Shown: positions 27,401 to 39,400 of the stretch, in pieces
Layout: each line of letters opens with the position of its first letter
How positions within the stretch are numbered: position 1 is the first letter of the stretch
Source of the DNA: Lutraria lutraria
Lineage: Eukaryota; Mollusca; Bivalvia; Venerida; Mactridae
Assembly (NCBI GenBank): GCA_964023205.1
Contig: OZ026833.1
Coordinates: forward strand, 260,501-324,500
DNA length: 64,000 nucleotides
Direction of reading: 5' to 3'
Position numbers and translations under genes: made by a program
Notes under the pieces: model-generated
What the model was told of the DNA's origin: nothing
Seen by the model: only the letters and a program-made list of their open reading frames with translations
Database searches by the model: none

Positions 27401-30400
27401 TGTGCCAACAGTTTTTTTACTACCATTATAACATGGTTAGTACTGTAGTTTAATTAAAATAAAACTATAAAATTAAGACCTTCTTTTGGATTTCAAAAAT
27501 TAGTCTTCGTATACAATGGTTTTATTGTCAAGTTTAAATGTATACGATTTATTGCAAACTACTTAAAAATTGCTCTGACATGAAAATATAGAACAAGAGG
27601 GCCAAGATGGCCCTATATCGCTCATATGACAATCACTGTTCACTCATTAAAACATTATTTTGAACCGGTGACCTAGTTTTTGACCCCAGACGACCTATGT
27701 TCGAATTTGTCTTACATATCATTAAGACAAACAGTCTGACTAGGTTTGGTGAAGATACGATCAAAATTTGACATCTACAGTGTTAATAAGGTTTTCCTAA
27801 GATTTGACCTTGTGACCTGGTTTTTGACCCTAGGTGACCCATATTTGGACTTGTCCTTAATATCATTAAGACAAACAATCTGACAAGGTTTATCCAAGAT
27901 CCAATCAAAACCATGACATTTAGAGCTTTTACAAGATTTTTACCTAAGATTTGACCTTGTGACCCAGTTTTTGAACCCGGCTGACCCATGTTCATCCTTT
28001 ACCCACATATCATTGAGGCAAACATTTTGACAAGGTCTGGTGAAGATCCAATTAAAACTGTGACATCTACAGTGTTAACAAAGTTTTCCTAAGATTTGAC
28101 CTGGTGACCTAGTTATTGACCCCAGATGACCCATATTTATACTTGACCGTTATATCATTAAAACAAACGATTTGACAAAGTTTGGTGAAGTTCCAATAAT
28201 AACTGTGAAATCTACAGTGTTAACATGGTTTTTCATAAGATTTGACCTAGCGACCTAGTTTTTGACCCAAGATGACCCATGTTCGAACTCGTCCAAGATA
28301 TTATGAAGACAAACATTCTGACAAGGTTTCATGATCATCCAATCAAAACAGTGACTTCTAGAGTGTTCACAAGGTTTTCCAGCAATTTGCCCTAGTGACC
28401 TAATTTTACTACAGAAATGACCCATTATCAAACTTGACCTACATATTATTAAAATAAACATTCTGACAAAGTTTCATGAAGATAAAGTCAAAACAGTGAT
28501 TTCTAAAGTGTTCACAAGGTTTTCCCTTATTTGGCCCTGGCGACCTAGTTTTTGACCCCAAATGGCCCAATATCGAACTCGTCCGAGATTTTGTTGATAT
28601 TAACGTTCTGACCTAGTTTTGCTAAAATTGAGCCAAAAATGTGGCCCCTAGTGTGGTCACAACCAAAAGTTTGACGACGCACACCGCACGACGCTGGACG
28701 GAGAGTGATCCTAATAGCTCACTTTGTCACTTTGTGACATGTGAGCTAAAAATTGATAAATTATGTCAGATTACTGTATTAAATATACTATCACTAGTGT
28801 TGGCACCATTATAACAATCCACTGGTGTTAAAATTTGATTTTCACTGTTTTAGTTCTTGGAATGTTTTTTTTCTGGATAAATTACTTGAATGATGCATTT
28901 ATACATACAGTTCTATGTTTTTATATTGGACTGATATAGTCACAAGAAATGTAGTCCATTTAAAATTTAGATTTTTTTCATCTGAGCACACTATGTACAA
29001 AGTTCTCTTATTTGGTTCTTTGACTTTAATCATCAAATATAAGAATATTACCTATAAGATGCTCCCACAGATCTAGATATTATAATGAATTTTGAACACA
29101 TAACCTTTAATTTAAAGGATTACCCAAGCATTTATCAATAATTGACTTTTTTCATGATATCTAAAATGAAAGAGCTACCAATTAGTAACCTTTTTCATAA
29201 ATGACAGGGCTTTTAATTAGGGAGGTGTATTTATATGAGAACTTTTTGTTTGTAAATGATCTTTATACATTCAATCTGTTTATAGAGAACTGGGCAGAAA
29301 ATCAATTTTATTGGCTAAATGTAACTACTTGTAAAATAGATCTTACCCCAATGTTATAAAACTTGAGAGCAAACACCAAGCTTAAATCTCAGTTCCATTC
29401 TCATTAGTGTTGTAAAATCGGACTTGAAAGAGAATCGATTATCAGATCGAATCGGAAAGGGTGTTTCGATTCACAATCGGAAAATAATCGACAGCAAAAA
29501 TTTGTATCCTTATTTGACAAACTTATTTGGTTGTTACATGTTTGTCATACAATATATACCCCGGTAGTAATTAAAATCCGTAACAAAAAATACTTTTAGA
29601 CTGATGACCTGAACTTCTCTGGACAAGGGAAAATTTCACTCAAATTTTCTCAAATAACAGTGACCACCCTTGTTTAAATACACACAATGCCCGAAAGTAG
29701 TGGAAAGAAGACAGTTGCTCAAATAATGACGGCGGTCTCCCTACTTGTGAAGACATCGATTTAACACCACTAACATCGATAGTTGCTGACCTCAACTGTC
29801 AGCAACAATTATTCGATTATAACCGATTATCGTTACATCACTAATTCTCATAGTAATTATAGTTGAAATGGTAGAACTGATTAATGTTTAAATACATGTT
29901 GGGATCAATTAGGCAAATGTATCAATAATATCATTATTATCTGACCATTATTAATTTAGGAACATTAAAAGACAAGATATGAGCTTATGGGCCGATCTCA
30001 ATTTTTATACACTATGTGCTTGATGTCTGGAGTACCGGTATATGATACATTATATTTTATCTTTGTTTTTACTTTCTAGGTTATATTCAGTCAGTCCAGT
30101 GATACATTAGATCATCAACAGAGCATAGCTTCCAGTGGAGAAGATTCTATACCAGACATAGCTCAATCATGTATGTATTTAATTATCTTTGTTACTTCTA
30201 CTCAAATCCCCGGTGAGGCTCACACTGTCCATTGTAAATTTGACTGAAGATATCCAATGTTGAATTGGCCTCCACCTCTGATATATGTGGGGTAGCTTGG
30301 TAGTAGCTTGCAGATAGAATGTGGTTAGTACTGGTTAAAGGCTAAATGAAATCCAAGGAAGCTGGTTAGGATAACAGCCCGCCACGATATGACTGGAATA

Positions 30401-33400
30401 ATATTTGAAAAAAAATATGGGGACAATAGTTCTTGGATATAGATATAATTTATATGAAACAGTCAGCAAGAAAACCATTGATCAGGACGAAACAAGTGTA
30501 GGGACAGCTGAAAAAGTAGGATCAGTTGGGTAAGCTGAAACAAGAAGTTTTTAAATTATTATATGATGTAAAATTACCCAAGCTTTATGTCATGGTATAA
30601 AGCATACTATGAATTTATCGTAGTATTTTACTCTCAGTCAATTAAGTGTAACAGTACTGTCTTTTAATGTAAACATTTATTGTAGTATTTTACTCTCAGT
30701 CAATTAAGTGTAACAGTACTGTCTTTTAATGTAAACATTTATTGTAGTATTTTACTCTCAGTCAATTAAGTGTAACAGTACTGTCTTTTAATGTAAACAT
30801 TTATTGTAGTATTTTACTCTCAGTCAATTAAGTGTAACAGTACTGTCTTTTAATGTAAACATTTATTGTAGTATTTTACTCTCAGTCAATTAAGTGTAAC
30901 AGTTCTGTCTTTTAATGTAAACATTTATTCCCTTCTTGTATACACAATCAAAGACTAAAAATTATGTTTGTGATCTCCTCCAGAATTTACTGAGCTGTAA
31001 AGTTGTTTTTAGCTTGCCTGTTTTCGAAGAAAAAGTCAAGCTATTGTATGTCCGGTTGTTATATTTTATCATTGTATGTCTGGTTGTTATATTTTATCAT
31101 TGTATGTCTGGTTGTTAAATTTTATCATTGTATGTCCGGTTGTTATATTTTATCATTGTATGTCCGGTTGTTATATTTTATCATTGTATGTCTGCGTGTT
31201 ATATTTTATCATTGTATGTCTGGTTGTTAAATTTTATCATTGTATGTCCGGTTGTTAAATTTTATCATTGTATGTCTGGTTGTTATATTTTATCATTGTA
31301 TGTCCGGTTGTTATATTTTATCATTGTATGTCCGGTTGTTATATTTTATCATTGTATGTCTGGTTGTTATATTTTATCATTGTATGTCCGGTTGTTATAT
31401 TTTATCATTGTATGTCTGGTTGTTATATTTTATCATTGTATGTCTGGTTGTTATATTTTATCATTGTATGTCCGGTTGTTATATTTTATCATTGTATGTC
31501 CGGTTGTTATATTTTATCATTGTATGTCTGGTTGTTATATTTTATCATTGTATGTCTGGTTGTTAAATTTTATCATTGTATGTCCGGTTGTTAAATTTTA
31601 TCATTGTATGTCTGGTTGTTATATTTTATCATTGTTTGTCCGGTTGTTATATTTTATCATTGTATGTCCGGTTGTTATATTTTATCATTGTATGTCTGGT
31701 TGTCATATTTCAGCTGACGGTATATACAGTGTGGACAGTAATGGTTTGGATATGGTTAAAATGACCTTCAAAAACTTTGATTTTCTTGGAGAGTATGAAG
31801 CCGAGTATGATGTAAGTATTACTTTAATAGAATGCTGCTTTATTAGCAGAAATAGAAATCATACAGTATGCATGATGTATGATCATGTTATGGTGTAAGA
31901 ATATGATAGACAAATGTCGGGCAGTTTAGTTATTGTAAGTCTGGTAATGATCAGGTTAATTCTTGGTTGGGCTGATGGGTGGACAAGCAATCAGACAATA
32001 ACATTAAACAAATAGTTTTAATAGAGTGTTGTTAATTGGTAGCATTATACTTTGTTTCTTGTTATGTTTAGCTCAATGTTGAAATGTATGCATATCTCAC
32101 AGAGATGGGCAGGACACAATATTCAGTCTCATAAGAGTACCGGTAATGTTGTTGGCAATGAAATATATGTGACATCTTCTCTATTTACAGGACAATGATT
32201 ATTTCACTTCGTTTGATCACAGTCGACGACATTCATTCAATGATTCACCCGACCCGGATCACCCCCGACAACGATCATCTCAGTTTGGTAGTACCCCAGA
32301 TTTACTGGCCAAATTATCACTGACTGAAATTCCAACACCTGGTATTTCTACTGAGAGCATCAATATTGATAGAGAGACACTCTCTGGGAGGGAGGTAAGA
32401 CTTGATAGACACTCTCTGGGAGGGAGGTAAGAATTAATAGACACTCTCTGGGAGGCAGGTAAGATTTAATAGACACTCTCTGGGAGGGAGGTAAGAATTA
32501 ATAGACACTCTCTGGGAGGGAGGTAAGACTTGATAGACACTCTCTGGGAGGGAGGTAAGAATTAATAGACACTCTCTGGGAGGGAGGTAAGACTTGATAG
32601 ACACTCTCTGGGAGGGAGGTAAGAATTGATAGACAATCTCTGGGAGGGAGGTAAGAATTGATAGACACTCTCTGGGAGGGAGGTAAGAAGAATAGTTTCT
32701 ATATAGTTTGTCTCACCTTCTGGAGAGTTAGGATTGTTTAAGATACTCTTCTGCGGGGTTGTAAGTAAGAAATATCAATGTTTTATCAAATAGAAGGTAT
32801 ATTGGTAAGATGAAGTTAATATAACTCAATGTTTTTTCAGTCCGTATCGTCAACGACAGAAGACACACACCAGCAGTGTGCGACACCTTGTGCTAGTAGC
32901 GTTATAGTGATACGTAATCCAGACCTTATGGAAGAACAAGAATCAAGTCCCATGACGGCATCAACGTAAGTCTCAATTAGTGTTTCAATTGAATTATGTC
33001 TCTCAAAGGATGTATTGTGGAAACATCTATGGCAGACAGGCAACATCCACAATATTAGTCTGCTGTTTGTGTTACTCAATTTCCATTAAAACTTCTATAA
33101 ACTTGTTCAAAATGTTTTTTGGTATATTATCTCAGACATGTTGGATGGAGTCTAATCCAGTAAATGATATTCTCATCCAGTCTGCACCAGCTAATGTTGA
33201 TAGATATATTTTGTGACAATTTGGCACTCTTGCTATCCAGATGTTTGTCCATCAGTCAGTCTGGCTCACCCTCTCTCCCTCTCCCTCCCTCTCTCTTGGT
33301 GCCTTTGTTTCTGCTAATTGTGTGTATTTTAATCTTGTTATTTCAGACATAGTGTTGACAGCATATGTAGTGATGATCCAGACCTTGTTGATTTGAGCGC

Positions 33401-36400
33401 CAGTCATACGTCTGCTACATTCCCTAGTTTCCTGCATTCATATGTGTACTTAATGACCCCTGGTGATGAAGTCGATGAACTGTGGAAACAACATGTGTCC
33501 AAGGTCGTGTCTGAATCTTCTGTTAACAATACCGTATATACAGCACAGTTATTTCCTAAGTTATATAGGGTAAGTTTAACAATATATGCCATGTCTAGAA
33601 ACTTAAATAATCAAAGTACTGAAAGTACTCATGGAAACTGAGCTTACTGCAACATGAGAAGGGAAGTAATTTAGGTCCGCTTGAAAATTCATGTGTGTCG
33701 AGCTATTGGAGGCTATGGAAAGCTATCGTTCAGTTCTAAAATTGTACAAATTGGGAGAATTAAATGCAAAATTTAATTGCTTTACATTTTGAGTAAAATG
33801 AAAAAAAGTTATTTTTGTATATGATTGTGCATCAGACTTACTTAAGGGTGATCACTCGTGAAATCGAAAAGTTTTCTTGTAACAAGGATGTTTCGATTCT
33901 TATTTAATTTTGAAGAATAACATGTTGTCATTCAGTTTTTAGTATGAAAAGTATATGTCCATGATTTAACTTTTTCGTAAAATTTCTTTTTAGTGATATA
34001 CACAAAATCGGTAATTTTCCTAATAATGGTTTTGAAAAAGGGGTGTGGGTAGATAAATAACCAAATATTTCAGTAAATATTAACCAAATCACTTACAAAA
34101 TGTACTGGTTGTATCACAGCCTGAATGTGGAAGAAATTTAAAGCATTAAATGTCCACTTTATGCCTATTTCTTGACTGTGTACTATTTCAAACACTGAGT
34201 TATTTACCAAATTAAGATCTATAAAATGGCTAAAAAATAAGGGGTTATGAATAATGTTTATACATTTTTTACGTATTGAAGGAGTAACAAGGAATTTGAA
34301 TGACATTGATTATGCTGAAGTAGGTTAAACACCAATTAAAAATATGACATGAAAAGCTTATGTCCATGTTCATATAAGAAAGTTATCATGTGAAATGTTA
34401 GGTCTCTAAGCTTTTCTTTTCAGCAAAAACTGGATATTTCCTTAGTTAATAAAACCACTGCATGTAGTATAAATAACCACATATGCATAACCAGAAACAA
34501 TATTTGATGGACTTGTATGAATTTTGGATGAATATTTTTCAACGGATATGTGTTCATAATGCTAACCTTGATGAAAACTTACCCCACCCACTGTTTTACA
34601 ACAGCAAATAGTTCAATATGAACGTTAAAAAGAAATAAACAATGTTTTTTACAATTCTTAAGAACAATATATTTGCAAACCAGGTTATATAAATGTATTC
34701 ATGCAAAATTTAACAACCTTTAACTGATAAATACTGAATGGCATATGGTTGTTGTATATATACAGACAAAGTAAATTGACTGCCGTAATCTGGTCGGATG
34801 TCGTAAAAGCAGTAAAATTTTCGCGATGAAGAAATGCCACTTTGAAATTATTTATGCATTTAAATATCATTGTTGACTACATTAGATGATAAAAAATATA
34901 ATAATTTCAACTTGAAATTTTACGACACTTAGCTAGACTGCTTTGTATCACAAAAGCTCATGAGTGATCACCCTTAATGGTGATAGCATACAAATGTATG
35001 TGAACTATTGTTGCTTGTGAGCCAAAGTATGTACAGTTATGTAACTTGTTTTTCTTCCTAAAAGTGATATCTTTTCATGTCAGATTGCTCCGTATTTATT
35101 TTTTTATATTTTTCAGGAGTTAAGAAGAAGACTTGCTACTCTAACAAAGGATGCCTACTATTATATTGCAAAGACAGAAGGTTTAAAAACTATTGGAGCA
35201 CAACTAGATATCCTTTAATTTTAGATCAACTTTTTTATCATACATTTCATCATTTTAAACCTATACATGTTTTCATAGATAGTCAAGAATAAACTGTATG
35301 CTTGTACTAAGAAAATAATTCTGGAGAAGAAAGAAAAATAGTTTTGTTTAAAGTGGCAAAAATGTTTGGGGTTGTGAGATTTTTTAATGTAACTGCAAAC
35401 CACTTATATTTTAAGGATGGTCTTATTGAATATGTTTCATGTTTCTTTATAAAATAATTGCATTTTGTGTTTTAATGATTACCTTAACTTTGTATACTGG
35501 AAACCTTGGATACAATGTTTGCTCACCTGGACTGTCCTTACTTCTTTGTGGAAACTGATATGGTAAGGTATTTCTCTAATGTTTATTATCATTTCTTGAA
35601 AGTTGATTTTAGTTATTAAATAAAAACTTATTTTGATTTAAGTAATGTTTACTAATTTGAATTATGCTGTAGTCTTTTATTAAGTTTATGGATTTCATTG
35701 AAACAAAGTTGAGGCACTGTTAGCCAGCATGAAAGTGAATATCTTAATTTTTAAGAAGTTCCTAAATCAGTTTTTAACTCACTGCCTTTTATCCAAACAA
35801 AATGACAAATTTTGTGATACAGAGGGTTAGCTTGGGAATAAAAATCTTTTATGTATAATTTATTATTCATTTAATGCTATGTACTTCATATCAAGCATGA
35901 TTTATTTATTACAGCTTATGGGAAGTAGAGTAGTTGACCGACATAAATATTGTCTCTTAGAAACCCAGGAATGTTTTGAGACTTACTGTATGAGAAAAGA
36001 CCAGGCTGAATCAGTAAGCTCACTGTTTTATACTGTTCTTTGATTTCAACTCTTAACATTTTGTCATTTTCTAAAATATCTCAGGAAATTATTCAATGAA
36101 TTCCCCTGTTAAATAGTTATTCATACTTCTTGAATTATTTCATGAAGTATGCAAGAATACTTCAAGAAAAAATCATGATTTTAAGAATTCCATTTGAAGT
36201 GGTTATTTTCTTTTGATTTCATCTATCTAATTTTGTCATTCTTCAGTAAACAATGTAAATTATAAATATTAACTGAGTTGCTAGGCTAGAAACAGAAAAG
36301 ATTTATTTCAAGAATAGTTTTAAGTATATGTAGGAATTATGTCAATGAAGCTGCTGAAATAATTTACTTATAAGAAAGTAGTTATCTCCCTTTTATAGCA

Positions 36401-39400
36401 GATTATCATTATTATCTAACAAAACAAGGACTGTTGTGTCTTTTAAGCATTATTACATCACCTGATACATAATGACAGGTTTCCTTGAATGAATACAAAT
36501 CATTTACTGCTTCCTCTTTTTTGACAAAATCAAAAGTTCATGCTGTACTTAATGTTTTTATTTTATTTGTGTAGAGTTTGGAAGGAATCAAAAGTTCTAT
36601 AAAACAACAGTCATTAAAGGATGGAGGAAGTTTTCCTGTTTCCTGTACTGATGAACAGGTATGTCCCTTGTATGTCCTTGTCTATTATATACAATTTACT
36701 ATATACAATTTACTATATACAATTTACTATATACAATTTATGTACAATTTACTCTACTTTTACCACTGATGCCAGGAAGAGAATCTGTTTGAATGACTTA
36801 ATATGATAATTCTAATACTGAGTTCAAATCTGCATTTCATTCTCAAAGTATTATGGCTGAAAACAAAGAGTTGTTTAAAGTTTAAATACATATTCAGATC
36901 AATTATCCTGATAGACTAATGTGTCAATAATATCATTTTTGTCTGATCATAATTAACTTATATATTTTGAAAGACAAGATATAAGATTTGAGCTTGGAGA
37001 CTGATCTCAAGTTTTATAACTTCTTATATATTATAACCTAATCTTATAATGGGGGCATCTGAACATGACAAGAAGTTTGAATTGAAATACAGAACTGTAT
37101 GAAAATGATTTCTCTCTAATGAGTTATATGTTTCCTTGTTTTATAGAAACTAGATCTATGTCAGAAGTTGTACAAGTTGATATTCCAGTTAGTAATGTTG
37201 TTTGAAAGTTACACCAAGCTACTGGATTGTTTCAGACTGGTTCAGTCTGCTTCACAGGTTTGTATCAGTTCATGTTCAGAGACCAATGTAAATGAAGACT
37301 TACCATTGGTCAATTTTAAAACCGATTTTTGAATCAACCAATCAAAGGCTTGAATTTTTGGACTGGTCTGAGAAAAAGCTTGATATGTATACATGTTATG
37401 CGGCTTTGTCATAGAACCTGTAAATTTTTACTCATCAATTCTGAATATTTAAACTTCATCTATTCCTTTGTTTTCTAATTTTATTAAGCTATTTTCAATG
37501 AATTTATCCAAACATGGTTAGAATAAAATCTACTATAGTTAGAAAATAAATAGAGGGAAGTCACTGTTTATTTCTTGTGATTAGCGTGATATGAATATAG
37601 TTATGTATAGATATAAGTAGATATAATAAAATAATCATTCAGATCTCAGGTATTTAACCAGGCCAATATGAGAAAATCAGGGCCAATATGGTTGGCTGAG
37701 AAGGAGGGCCAATACAAAAATTTATAATAGACATAGAAATGGATGCCATCTTGGACAAAGATACCAACTCAGACCCTCAGAAGATTGGTCCATTAGCAAT
37801 ATGACATCACTTGATTAATAACATAATATTACAGATTAGTGACATCACACAGCAAGTGGAGAGTGTTAAACAAGAGATCATATCAGCATTAGCAGAACTA
37901 GAGAATGGACAAGCTTCACCATTAAATGTTGACTCACCAAAAACTTTAACAAAACAGGAAGCTTTCTCCAGCCTGTCTGACTACATGAAAAGTCAACAAT
38001 ATCAAAAAGCCATTCAACTTCTCCGATCATTCAGGTTTGTTAATCAGTAAATCTATTATTATACCCCCAGATATGAAATATATGGGGGCTATATTGGATT
38101 CACGCTTGACGGTCGGTCGGTCGGCCGGTCGGTCGGTCGGTCCGTGCGTCTGTAGACACAATTTGTCCGGAGAATTTCTCAGCAACTACTTATGGGATTT
38201 CAATGAAACTTCACAGAAGTGATCAGTAGTAAGCCTAGTTGTGCTAGCTTAAAGCATTTTTTGTTCGGATTAATTTTCACTGAGTTATGCCCCATTGTTG
38301 TTTTTATTCAGTATATACAATAGGCAAATTTTGTCCGGACAATTTCTCAGCAATTACTCACAGGATCTCAATGAAACTTCACAGAAGTGATCAGTAGTAA
38401 GCCTAGTTGTGCATGCTTAAAGCAATTTTCGTTCGGATTAATTATCACTGAGTTATACCCCTTTGTTGTTTTTATACAGTATATACAATAGGCAAATTTT
38501 GTCCGGACAATTTCTCAGCAATTACTCACAGGATCTCAATGAAACTTCACAGAAGTGATCAGTAGTAATCCTAGTTGTGCATGCTTAAAGTATTTTTCGT
38601 TCGGATTAATTTTCACTGAGTTATAGCCCTTTGTTGTTTTCATACAGTATATACAATAGGCAAATTTTGTCCAGACAATTTCTCAGCAACTACTCACAGG
38701 ATTTCAACGAAACTTCACAGAAGTGATAAGTAGTTAGCCTAGTTGTGCATGCTTAAATCTTTTTTTATTTGGATTGATTTTCACTGAGTTACAGCCCTTT
38801 GTTTTTTCTACAGTATATACAATAGGCAAATTTTGTCCTGACTAATTCTCATTGACTACTGCCAGGAATTCTATAAAACTTCTCAGAAGTGATAAGTAGT
38901 TAGCCTAGTTGTGCATGCATTAAGCTTGTCTTGGTTGGTTAAATTTTCACTGAGTTATGGCCCTTTGTTGTTTTTTATACAGTGTATATACAATATCTCA
39001 GTAACTACTCATAGGAATTCAATGAAACTTCACAGAAGTTATAAAAAGTAAGCCAAGTTGTGTATGCAATAACCAGGTTTTGTTTGGATTAATTTTCACT
39101 GAGTTATGGCCCTTTGTTTTATACAATTAGGTAAATTTTGCCCGTACCATTTCTCAGCAACTACATGCAGGAATTCAGTGAAACTTCTTAGAAGTGATAA
39201 GTAGTTTGCCAAGTTGCGCATGTCCTCAATAGGTTTTGTCCAAGTAAATTTTAATGAGTTATGGCCCTTTGTTATTTTTTATATAATGTATATTTTGAAA
39301 CTGGTCAGGATATATCTAAGCAACAATTTGCAGGTATTAAAAAATGAAAACGCATTATATTTCCCTCTGTAAAATGTAACAACTGTGTCAAGGCCACATC

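Noticed and set aside
27783..28461. Minus-strand open stretches repeated at 57869-58848
   Set aside because: They correspond in two copies because both lie in the same dispersed element; there is no protein family resemblance.
31128..31898. 256-codon open reading frame
   Set aside because: Most of it is the 28-bp minisatellite read in rotating frame. Only the 31714-31811 part is a real fry exon, entered by splicing.
35117..35207. GT donor GAAG|GTTTAA at 35181 as an alternative to the AT-AC intron
   Set aside because: It would need an AG acceptor before the 35498 exon in the right phase; none is near, and it would lose conserved residues.
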